From: Cellvibrio sp.
Lineage (GTDB): Bacteria > Pseudomonadota > Gammaproteobacteria > Pseudomonadales > Cellvibrionaceae
Direction of reading: 5' to 3'
Length of the DNA stretch: 6,771 bases
Assembly: GCA_003524365.1 (NCBI GenBank)
Contig: DQHS01000317.1
Coordinates: forward strand, 4,300-11,070
Shown here: positions 1 to 6,194 of the stretch, piece by piece
How positions within the stretch are numbered: the stretch's first letter is position 1
Layout: each line of letters begins with the position of its first letter
Made by a program: the position numbers and the translations under genes
Notes under the pieces: model-generated
Told to the model about the DNA's origin: nothing
The model's input: the letters and a program-made list of their open reading frames with translations, nothing else
The model's database searches: none

Positions 1-32
1 CCTGGAGAAGGCCGCGAAACGGAAGATTCCAT
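1..32 (-). CDS. fliO: Flagellar biosynthetic protein FliO, N-terminal start only (partial)
   Basis: Only the first ten codons plus two bases are in the window, reading MESSVSRPSP and continuing past the edge. The sequence alone does not identify the protein. The call rests on position: an ATG 9 nt after the fliN stop, preceded by AGGA (complement of 40-43) at 7-nt spacing that overlaps the fliN stop codon. In the conserved order fliL-M-N-O-P-Q-R the next gene is fliO, a small single-pass membrane protein that helps assemble the FliP ring of the flagellar export gate. A different downstream start would be possible in the unseen sequence. Confidence 0.5.
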   Translation of the reverse strand, partial: MESSVSRPSP

Positions 33-41
33 CGCTGAGTC

Positions 42-449
42 CTAGCGCAATTTTTTGATGCGTTCAGCAGGGCTGATCACATCGGTCATGCGAATACCAA
101 ATTTTTCATTGACCACCACCACCTCTCCGTGCGCAATTAAAGTACCATTCACCAATACATCCAGTGGTTCACCTGCAAGGCGATCCAATTCAATGACCGA
201 ACCCTGGTTGAGTTGCAATAAATTACGAATGGTAATTGATGTGCGCCCTACTTCCATTGAAATGGAAACGGGAATATCCAAAATCACATCCAGATCAGGG
301 CTGCCCGGCGGCTGCTTAAGCACTTCACTTTTTAACTCATCAAACGAAACCGTGCTGGCCATAGCTTCATCAACATCAGCCTGCTCTGCCATAGCGGCAG
401 CCCAATCATCTGCCATTGCGCCTTGATCAACATCATCATCACTTGCCAT
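42..449 (-). CDS. fliN: Flagellar motor switch protein FliN
   Basis: FliN forms, with FliM, the lower C-ring of the flagellar motor; it sets rotation direction and docks the FliH/FliI export ATPase at the cytoplasmic face. The 135-residue product is close to the usual length (E. coli 137). Residues 1-50 are an acidic, Ala/Asp-rich linker typical of FliN. Residues about 55-130 are the SpoA/SPOA fold, seen as VILDIPVSISMEVG, then IRNLLQLNQGSVIELDRLAG and the FGIRMTDVISP end. The reading frame is open to an ATG at 482, but the start at 449 is preferred. It has AAGGTG 6 nt upstream, begins MASDDD like other FliN proteins, and leaves only an 11-nt overlap with fliM. The overlap suggests translational coupling, giving co-ordinated amounts of the two switch proteins. 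Confidence 0.97.
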   Translation of the reverse strand: MASDDDVDQGAMADDWAAAMAEQADVDEAMASTVSFDELKSEVLKQPPGSPDLDVILDIPVSISMEVGRTSITIRNLLQLNQGSVIELDRLAGEPLDVLVNGTLIAHGEVVVVNEKFGIRMTDVISPAERIKKLR

Positions 450-1509
450 TTTTTTCACCTTTGGTTGCAGCCACGCTTTCATCTTTCATGTTAGTCATCG
501 CATTCGTTTTTGTGCTATCGCCTTTAGTACCGGTGATGTTGTAAGCACTGCGACGGTCGATAAATTCTCGAATTTTTAAGCTAAGAAACCCGTTGCTTTG
601 CCCTAGCTGTGTTCTGAACATGGGGACACCATTTGCAGTCAACACATGATAATCAGGGAATTCAATCGGGATAATGTCACCCGCTTTTAGTTCAACAATA
701 TCGCGCAAGGTAATGTCGCGCCGCACAATATCGCACTCCAAATCGACACTGGCAGAGAGCACATCTTCACGCAGCGCCTTTTCCCAACGCTCATCGTGTT
801 CATCGCTATCACTTTGCAAACCCGCATCCAATACTTCGCGGATGGGTTCGATCATTGAGTAAGGAATGGTGATATGCATTTCACCGCCACCACCATCCAG
901 CTCGATGTGAAACGTGCTGACTACCACCACCTCACTGGGGCTAACAATATTGGCGAGTGAGGGGTTTACCTCTGAATGTACATATTCGAAATTAATAGGG
1001 AACACCGCTTTCCAGGCTTCAGTTAAATCGAGAAACGCCTGATTCAATACCATTTGCACAACACGCAATTCGGTTGGGGTAAATTCACGCCCTTCGATTT
1101 TTGCGTGACGGCCATCACCACCAAAAAAATTATCGACTAGTTTAAACACCAGGCGTGCATCGAGAATAATTAATGCAGTGCCGCGCAGCGGGCGAAATTT
1201 CACCATATTCAAACTGGTGGGCACATAAAGGGTGTGAACGTATTCGCCAAACTTTTGGATTTGCACCCCCCCCACCGACACATCGGCGGTACGGCGCAAT
1301 AAATTAAACATGCTGACGCGGGTATAGCGGGCAAAACGTTCATTGATCATTTCGAGCGTGGGCATACGCCCACGTACGATACGATCCTGACTAGTGAGAT
1401 CATAGTTCCTTACCGTGCCAGGTTCAGCATCGCCTTCGGTATCTATGTCGCCGTCATCAACGCCATGGAGGAGCGCGTCAATTTCGTCCTGCGAGAGTAA
1501 ATCTTGCAC
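439..1509 (-). CDS. fliM: Flagellar motor switch protein FliM
   Basis: FliM is the C-ring protein that binds phosphorylated CheY and switches motor rotation, linking FliG above to FliN below. The 356-residue product shows the N-terminal CheY-P-binding peptide LSQDEIDALL (residues 5-14), an acidic linker to about 35, the middle CheC-like domain (about 45-235, including the conserved GGDG at 130-133), and a C-terminal SpoA domain (about 250-320) that pairs with FliN. The start codon is GTG, not ATG. It is supported by AGGA 7 nt upstream, which overlaps the fliL stop codon, and by the family's MxDLLSQDEIDALL beginning. Residues 326-356 form an extra polar Lys/Thr/Asn-rich tail beyond the usual end, so the protein is some 20-30 residues longer than typical homologues. 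The gene lies 10 nt after fliL and overlaps fliN by 11 nt. Confidence 0.98.
   Translation of the reverse strand: MQDLLSQDEIDALLHGVDDGDIDTEGDAEPGTVRNYDLTSQDRIVRGRMPTLEMINERFARYTRVSMFNLLRRTADVSVGGVQIQKFGEYVHTLYVPTSLNMVKFRPLRGTALIILDARLVFKLVDNFFGGDGRHAKIEGREFTPTELRVVQMVLNQAFLDLTEAWKAVFPINFEYVHSEVNPSLANIVSPSEVVVVSTFHIELDGGGGEMHITIPYSMIEPIREVLDAGLQSDSDEHDERWEKALREDVLSASVDLECDIVRRDITLRDIVELKAGDIIPIEFPDYHVLTANGVPMFRTQLGQSNGFLSLKIREFIDRRSAYNITGTKGDSTKTNAMTNMKDESVAATKGEKNGK
456..461 (-). promoter_or_regulatory. Shine-Dalgarno site deciding the fliN start
   Basis: The minus strand reads AAGGTG followed by six A residues and then the ATG at 449. This site lies inside the last codons of fliM and supports the 135-residue FliN over the 11-residue longer alternative starting at 482. 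Confidence 0.7.
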
Positions 1510-1519
1510 AGAAGTTTCC

Positions 1520-2086
1520 TTATTGCATTACAAAATTAGTAAACAATACTTGTTCGACCTTGGTTGCAGAAACGTCTTCGCCATCATCATTTTTAGCAAT
1601 CAGTGCTTCCTGCTCTTTTAGCAACTGTCCGTTGATAATGTCCAGCGCTTCTGCACGCAGACTTTCTTTACCCTCTTCGGTTTGCAGCTCATCAAAACTT
1701 TTACCGCTCAGCAGCATCACCAAGCCGTTGCGAATAGCAGGCATGTGCAAGGTCAGCAAGCTTTCCAATTGTGGGTCACGGTATAAAAGTGTAATCGCTG
1801 CCTGTAAGTAACGTTGGCGACCGTTGACGTTGAAATTAATGGTGAAGTTAGGCTTCATTTCAAAATAAATCGCCGGCGCAAGTACAGCAGTTTCTTCGTG
1901 CTCTTCTTCGGCTGTTGCCTCACCTGGAGCCGGTGCAGGAGACAGCATTTTCAATGCGACCACAGTGCCTCCGATCGAGATAGCAATAAGCGCTACCGCT
2001 AGACCGATAATCATGAATAGCTTTTTCTTTTTACTGCCGCCATCCGCAACTGCGTTGTCTGCATCTTTTTTTGGGGCTACCGCCAT
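1520..2086 (-). CDS. fliL: Flagellar basal body-associated protein FliL
   Basis: FliL is a single-pass inner-membrane protein whose periplasmic domain surrounds or stabilises MotA/MotB-type stators and supports torque, especially in swarming. The 188-residue product has a Lys-rich cytoplasmic N-terminus (KK at 6-7, SKKKK at 18-22), one transmembrane helix at about 23-47, a Pro/Ala/Glu linker (50-68), and the conserved periplasmic FliL domain (about 73-188) with the family's YLQAAITLLYRDP and closing LFTNFVMQ. The ATG has GGAG 7 nt upstream. It is the first gene of the fliLMNO unit; a sigma-54 promoter lies so that the predicted leader is only about 27 nt. Confidence 0.96.
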   Translation of the reverse strand: MAVAPKKDADNAVADGGSKKKKLFMIIGLAVALIAISIGGTVVALKMLSPAPAPGEATAEEEHEETAVLAPAIYFEMKPNFTINFNVNGRQRYLQAAITLLYRDPQLESLLTLHMPAIRNGLVMLLSGKSFDELQTEEGKESLRAEALDIINGQLLKEQEALIAKNDDGEDVSATKVEQVLFTNFVMQ

Positions 2087-2124
2087 GTCAAAACTCCGTC
2101 ACTTTCAAAGGCTAAAAGGATTTG

Positions 2125-2140
2125 AGCAATACCTATGCCA
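2125..2140 (-). promoter_or_regulatory. Sigma-54 (RpoN) promoter of the fliLMNO operon
   Basis: The minus strand reads TGGCATAGGTATTGCT. The invariant GG (-24) and GC (-12) are exactly 12 bases apart, and the elements match the TGGCAC-N5-TTGCW consensus except for T in place of the final C of TGGCAC. Transcription would start near 2114, leaving a 27-nt leader with the fliL Shine-Dalgarno. The 86 bases between this site and the preceding terminator leave room for an enhancer-binding protein. In Pseudomonas and Vibrio the equivalent fliL operons depend on RpoN with FleQ/FlrA-type activators; which activator works here is inference. Confidence 0.85.
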
Positions 2141-2226
2141 GTATCACCCTTAAAAGCTTAGCAGCGGATAGGGGCTTTGCGAGGATGAAATACAGAAACG
2201 GGAAATAAATCCAATACAAAACAAAG

Positions 2227-2265
2227 CTGTAGAAAAGCCGACCAAATTGAGCGGCTTTTCTACAG
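2227..2265 (-). terminator. Rho-independent terminator after fliK
   Basis: Two perfectly complementary 14-base arms (2227-2240 and 2252-2265) enclose an 11-base loop. The stem is of the AAAAGCCG...CGGCTTTT type, so a U run lies in the 3' arm. On the minus strand it is followed by CTTTGTTTTG, a further T-rich stretch. It starts 24 bases after the fliK stop codon and precedes the fliL promoter. The symmetric A/T runs could allow it to act in both directions, but no convergent gene is present. Confidence 0.85.
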
Positions 2266-2289
2266 AAGGTGGGATGTTTAACGAGTCGG

Positions 2290-3855
2290 TCAGGCGTAAT
2301 GGTCCACCAAACGCATAGACACTACTTGTGTTATCGCAACCGGCGTTAATTCTTCCTCATCAACACCTGTACTCGCGCGGGATTTATTGGCATCTTCCCG
2401 CTCGCGTTCTTGTTGGGCAAACGATTTATCGGACACGTCTACGTTAACTAAATTAAGCCCCTGCTCAGAGAACATTTCACGCAGCCGGTTTAATTGCTGG
2501 TCAAGTGCATCACGCACCATAGGATTGTGGCTGGTAAAACTGACACTAGCCTGATCATTGGTGATGCTGACTTTGACTTGCATAGGGCCAAGCTCGGGTG
2601 GGTCCAGGCGTATTTCTGCTGCGCTGACATTTTGCGCCGCAAGCCACAGCACTTTATCGCCCACGGCCTGACTCCACTGCGGTGACCCCACAGTCACAGG
2701 AACTCCAGTCTGAACAACAAAAGCACGTGCCGCCGGGGATTGGGTTTCCAGTGGGCGCGCTAAAGCCTCGAGTACACTAGCCGGAACTGCAGGTTTAGCT
2801 ACCTCAGCGGCAGGCAAAGCTTTATCCATACTGGTGAGATTAGCTTCCGCCATTTTGTCCAAACCAGCCTTGGTATTCAGCAAGACAAAATCTGGATTAT
2901 CTGCAAAATTCATTGCCGCATTGGTTTCAGTAACAGTAGGTGATGCAGTGCTCGATGAAGCCGGTTGGCCCGCAACAGACTGTGACATCTGGGTTTCATC
3001 AGCTAATAATTGCTCTGGGGTTTTGACCGTTACAGCCTGAGTTATAGCGGCAGTGCCCTGCGCCACCTGAGCAGAGTGGGTTGCCGCGTTCGACTCAATA
3101 CTGCTCATCAGTTCAGCATCAGCATTTTCTGCCTCAGGTAATACAGGGGTTGATTGAACGGATACCGCCGCTACTGATGAAGCACCCAGCTCCAGCAGCG
3201 GATCAGTAGACGCTTCATCGCTCTCTGGATTTAAACTTACCGGATCAATCTCAGCACTACCCTCTTCCAGCTCGCCCTCGACGCCAAGTAAAAGTGGATC
3301 AGGGTTTTCGGCCAACACCATATTCTCAGTCGAGGCAGTGGCTGGCTCTGGAAGGATGCCAACTTGCGTAGGCTGTTGCAATGTATCCTTGCTTGTAGCG
3401 ATCAATAGCACTGGGTCAGATAGCAACAGAGTCTCATCACCAGCATTATCAACAGCAGTCAGCTCCTCTTTCGCCACAGCACCTTCTGCGACTGAAGTTA
3501 TCTCCTCGCTGATGGCTTTATCTTCCGCAGTTGTGGAGGACGATTCTGTGACATGAGCTTCAGGGACTTCATGGGTTTTGGCTGTTTTTTTTCCTTCCAC
3601 TGAAGGACGGTTAGCTGCGGGTTCCGGGTGAGGATATGATTTAGCGGCTGCCTGAGGGCGTTCAGTTGCGCTGTTGCGTTCGGGCGCTTTGCCTGCGGCA
3701 GGTTTGCGGGCGGCAACTTCTGGCCGCACTCGATCAAAGGCTTGTTGGAATTTTTCGGAGGTGTCCGGCCGGCTTTTGGGAGCTACTGATTTTGCAGCCG
3801 ATGAACCGGCGCCAGTTGCGCCCAATAAACTGCTCAAAAGATTACCATTATTCAT
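2290..3855 (-). CDS. fliK: Flagellar hook-length control protein FliK
   Basis: FliK is an exported ruler protein that measures the hook and, through its C-terminal domain, makes FlhB switch export from rod/hook to filament substrates. The 521-residue product has the usual form: a long, low-complexity Ala/Ser/Thr/Glu/Pro N-terminal and central region (about 1-385), then a folded Flg_hook domain (about 388-476). That domain contains WSQAVGDKVLWL, LDPPELGPMQVKV (417-429) and SFTSHNPMVRDAL (439-451), followed by a charged tail. It is longer than E. coli FliK (405), as is common in polar flagellates with variable ruler regions. The ATG has AGGAG at 6-nt spacing. Imperfect DPxLL-like motifs recur through residues 147-326. 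The gene has its own sigma-54 promoter and a terminator, so it looks monocistronic. An A8 run lies in the coding strand (complement of 3585-3592). Confidence 0.95.
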   Translation of the reverse strand: MNNGNLLSSLLGATGAGSSAAKSVAPKSRPDTSEKFQQAFDRVRPEVAARKPAAGKAPERNSATERPQAAAKSYPHPEPAANRPSVEGKKTAKTHEVPEAHVTESSSTTAEDKAISEEITSVAEGAVAKEELTAVDNAGDETLLLSDPVLLIATSKDTLQQPTQVGILPEPATASTENMVLAENPDPLLLGVEGELEEGSAEIDPVSLNPESDEASTDPLLELGASSVAAVSVQSTPVLPEAENADAELMSSIESNAATHSAQVAQGTAAITQAVTVKTPEQLLADETQMSQSVAGQPASSSTASPTVTETNAAMNFADNPDFVLLNTKAGLDKMAEANLTSMDKALPAAEVAKPAVPASVLEALARPLETQSPAARAFVVQTGVPVTVGSPQWSQAVGDKVLWLAAQNVSAAEIRLDPPELGPMQVKVSITNDQASVSFTSHNPMVRDALDQQLNRLREMFSEQGLNLVNVDVSDKSFAQQEREREDANKSRASTGVDEEELTPVAITQVVSMRLVDHYA

Positions 3856-3876
3856 CTACTACTCCTGTTCCGGACC

Positions 3877-3894
3877 ACGGCAAGCTCTTGCCGT
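3877..3894 (-). repeat. Hairpin in the fliK leader
   Basis: ACGGCAAG and its exact complement CTTGCCGT lie two bases apart, so a 7-bp stem with a 4-base loop is the realistic RNA form. It falls at about +24 to +41 of the predicted fliK transcript and ends 10 bases before the AGGAG ribosome site. On the minus strand no T run follows, so it is not a normal terminator. A role in mRNA stability or translation is possible but not shown. Confidence 0.55.
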
Positions 3895-3927
3895 TTGACC
3901 GTTAATCACTGGGTTCAGGAGGATATC

Positions 3928-3943
3928 TGCAAAGCAAATGCCA
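3928..3943 (-). promoter_or_regulatory. Sigma-54 (RpoN) promoter of fliK
   Basis: The minus strand reads TGGCATTTGCTTTGCA, with GG (-24) and GC (-12) exactly 12 bases apart. It matches TGGCAC-N5-TTGCA closely, with the same C-to-T change in the -24 element as the fliL promoter. Transcription would begin near 3917, giving a 62-nt leader. The site begins just 6 bases after the Hpt stop codon, so the fliK promoter fills the gap between the two genes. Confidence 0.85.
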
Positions 3944-3949
3944 ACACAG

Positions 3950-4282
3950 CTAATCAAGGGCGCGTAAGGACGCCTCTACTTTGGCAAACTCGTTTTCAAT
4001 CCGGGTTAGGTCTAAGGCCAAACCATCGAGGTTACCAGCCAATGCTTTTTTTTCCACAGCAGAGCAGAGGTCAGAAAGTTGTAATGCACCTATGTTGCTA
4101 CTACTGCCTTTAAAGCTGTGGGCTGCACGGCGGATCAAGTTAGCATCGGCGCCCTCAATAAGCTGACGCAGACTGGCTATGCGATCAGAAGAGTCTTGCA
4201 CAAAGGTATCGATTAACAACGAGAAATCATCCTCCATCACTTGCTTAAGTGTGTTCAGGGTGTCGAAATCCAGGTGTTCCAT
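3950..4282 (-). CDS. hptB: Histidine phosphotransfer (Hpt) domain protein, HptB-like
   Basis: This stand-alone Hpt carries phosphate from hybrid sensor kinases to a response regulator, probably the adjacent REC-PP2C protein. The 110-residue product is a single Hpt four-helix bundle. The active-site helix reads RRAAHSFKGSSSNIGA, with His55 the predicted phospho-acceptor and Lys58/Gly59 the conserved neighbours. No kinase catalytic domain and no membrane segment are present. It resembles P. aeruginosa HptB in size and in its neighbours. The start ATG has GGAG upstream at a rather long 10-nt spacing. It follows the response regulator gene after an 84-nt gap with no terminator and no convincing promoter, so co-transcription is likely. 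Its cognate sensor kinases are not in the window. An A8 run in the coding strand (complement of 4046-4053) encodes Glu-Lys-Lys. Confidence 0.88.
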   Translation of the reverse strand: MEHLDFDTLNTLKQVMEDDFSLLIDTFVQDSSDRIASLRQLIEGADANLIRRAAHSFKGSSSNIGALQLSDLCSAVEKKALAGNLDGLALDLTRIENEFAKVEASLRALD

Positions 4283-4366
4283 GGGTCGGCATCTCCGTGA
4301 TATTTAGAAGGATATTATTGATGATAGAGTTTAGTGTTCACACGCGGATTATGGAACCCTATTGAG

Positions 4367-6076
4367 TTAATCATCGCTGATCCAGGAAAAATCAACTTCA
4401 ACAATATTCCCACAGCCAAGATAGGTTACAGTGCCACAAAGTTTTTCAACCAACGCAATGCCGCGACCACTGTAACCAAAACTCGTCAGGTTATCAGTTG
4501 TGCGCCCAACGTGATCAAACCCTGCGCCACTGTCTTCAATGCGCACATTCAACAGGCCGCCATCTTCATTGTTTTTGTGGGAAATATAAATACGTACAAA
4601 ACCTTCGGTCACTGCATTAATTCGCTGCTCGCGCAAAGCATAATAGTCTGAAAACCCATCGGGTGTTTTTTTAAGTTCAGAGTCCAATTTTAATACACCA
4701 TGCTCCAAGGCATTGGTGTATAGCTCGGCGAGAATGGTGTAGAGCGTACTGCTAAACGCGCGCAAGCTCGGCACTTCCATCAGTACATTCAACAGCATTG
4801 GCAAAGGATCAAACACCTTAAAGCTGGTAGGTTTTACCTCAAAACTCATTGTCCATTCAATGTCAGAGTTACCGTAGCGATCACTGGCTTCTTTAGAAAA
4901 ATTATTCACCCGCGCCGGCTCATCCATACGGATTTCCAACAGCGACAAATCATCATCTTTTTCACCACTGCCAACAAATTGTTGTACAGCTTCGATAATG
5001 TCGGTGAATAACTGAGCGGGGTTATGGTTGCGACTAAATACTTGCTTGAGTCGCTCGTCACCAAACATTTCTCCTTCCGTATTACGCGCCTCGTGAATAC
5101 CATCTGACCAAACAAAAATTCTGTCGTCTTTGTCTAACTCAAAATACTCGCAATTGTCTTTAAACGCGCGGTTCGATAATACTCCCAGCGGCAAATGGGT
5201 CGATTTAATGGGTGTAATCCGGACATCGTTGTGGTGATAAATAAAACAATCAGGTAAGCCACCGTTCCAGATTTTTAAACGCTTTTTACGAAAATTAATG
5301 TCAATCATCGTTGCGCAACAAAAAATACCGACCGGTAAAATATTTTTTAACTTGCCGTTAATCTCGCGCAGAATATCAGTCATAGAAAAACCTTTTGGCA
5401 CCATTCCGTAGAAGGTTGATGCCAAAGGCATAGCGCCAATCGCTGCAGGTAAACCGTGGCCAGTAAAATCGCCTAGCAACACCATCATGCTGCCATTGGG
5501 GCGCATAGCAGCAACCAATACATCACCATTAAATACCGCAAGTGACGATAAAAAATACCGCACATTACCCGCATTCAGGCAGCCGCTGTGGGCGACATTA
5601 TCAAATACGTGCTTGGCTACTGTTTGCTCCTGCAGCAAACGATTGTTGTACTGTACGATTTGATTGCGCTGGGTAAGCATGGTGCTATGCATTTCACGCA
5701 TGCGATTGAAAGACTTTATTTTGGCTTGCAGGATAATCCGGTTGTAAGGCTTGGAGAGAAAATCGTCGCCCCCCGCATCAAGGCATTGCACGAGTGATTC
5801 GGTATCAGACAGAGAAGTAAGAAAAATAATCGGCACTAACTCATCGCCAGCGAGCTCTTTAATTCGGCGCGCCGCACCAAAACCATCAAGTTCGGGCATA
5901 AGCGCATCGAGCAATACAATATCAGGGCGCTCTGCACTGAATACCTCAATTGCTTCCAGCCCGTTGCAAGCAGAAACTACGCTGTGCCCCTCTTTGCGTA
6001 CAATGCTTTCGAGTATCAACCTGTCAGTATCTGTATCATCAGCGACCAGGATTTTTAAGCGGCGGACATCATTCAT
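4367..6076 (-). CDS. hsbR: Response regulator with PP2C phosphatase and serine-kinase domains, HsbR-like
   Basis: This 569-residue cytoplasmic protein joins a phospho-signal to partner switching. Residues 5-125 are a CheY-like receiver with acidic pair Asp13/Asp14, phospho-acceptor Asp57, Thr87 and Lys109 all present. A helical linker (about 125-160) follows. Residues about 165-385 form a SpoIIE/RsbU-type PP2C phosphatase, with GDFTGHG (202-208), SDG (324-326) and DDD (374-376) supplying the metal-binding acids. Residues about 410-566 are an RsbW/SpoIIAB-like GHKL kinase or anti-sigma domain: N-box Glu451, Asn455, EHG (458-460), G1 box DSGAGF (515-520), and G2 box GYSGRGI (534-540). In P. aeruginosa HsbR the receiver state, set by HptB, controls whether the STAS partner HsbA is phosphorylated or dephosphorylated. 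The ATG at 6076 is chosen because GGAAG lies 7 nt upstream; the frame is open to a GTG at 6097 that lacks a ribosome site. Confidence 0.92.
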   Translation of the reverse strand: MNDVRRLKILVADDTDTDRLILESIVRKEGHSVVSACNGLEAIEVFSAERPDIVLLDALMPELDGFGAARRIKELAGDELVPIIFLTSLSDTESLVQCLDAGGDDFLSKPYNRIILQAKIKSFNRMREMHSTMLTQRNQIVQYNNRLLQEQTVAKHVFDNVAHSGCLNAGNVRYFLSSLAVFNGDVLVAAMRPNGSMMVLLGDFTGHGLPAAIGAMPLASTFYGMVPKGFSMTDILREINGKLKNILPVGIFCCATMIDINFRKKRLKIWNGGLPDCFIYHHNDVRITPIKSTHLPLGVLSNRAFKDNCEYFELDKDDRIFVWSDGIHEARNTEGEMFGDERLKQVFSRNHNPAQLFTDIIEAVQQFVGSGEKDDDLSLLEIRMDEPARVNNFSKEASDRYGNSDIEWTMSFEVKPTSFKVFDPLPMLLNVLMEVPSLRAFSSTLYTILAELYTNALEHGVLKLDSELKKTPDGFSDYYALREQRINAVTEGFVRIYISHKNNEDGGLLNVRIEDSGAGFDHVGRTTDNLTSFGYSGRGIALVEKLCGTVTYLGCGNIVEVDFSWISDD

Positions 6077-6083
6077 AAGATCG

Positions 6084-6088
6084 CTTCC
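6084..6088 (-). promoter_or_regulatory. Shine-Dalgarno site deciding the response regulator start
   Basis: GGAAG on the minus strand sits 7 nt before the ATG at 6076. The in-frame GTG at 6097 has no purine-rich site in front of it, and the seven extra residues would precede a normal receiver start, so the shorter form is preferred. Confidence 0.6.
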
Positions 6089-6194
6089 ATACCTCACTTG
6101 TACATCAATCGCTCGCAGATCGACAAATGGGCCTCACAACGCGCGCGCGCCGAGTCCGCAAAATACAGGAACGAATCCTCTCGCGCTGACAGAA

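Noticed and set aside
55..426. 123-codon open frame on the plus strand opposite fliN
   Set aside because: Fully antisense to a canonical FliN and with no recognisable protein feature.
42..482. Longer FliN of 146 residues starting at 482
   Set aside because: The extra residues lie in fliM coding sequence, do not resemble FliN N-termini, and the start at 449 has a much better ribosome site.
3498..3737. 79-codon minus-strand frame within fliK, adjacent to the A8 run
   Set aside because: It is a shifted frame of FliK without a ribosome site; the FliK frame is unbroken, so there is no sign of a frameshift or a nested gene.
4283..4306. Sigma-28-like TAAA...GCCGACCC before the hpt gene
   Set aside because: The spacing between the elements is 12 bases instead of 15 and the -10 box departs from GCCGATAA in its last part; it also overlaps the ribosome site.
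4353..4358. CATAAT-like -10 element in the gap before the hpt gene
   Set aside because: No acceptable -35 element lies at 16-18 bases, so the match is probably chance in an A/T-rich gap.
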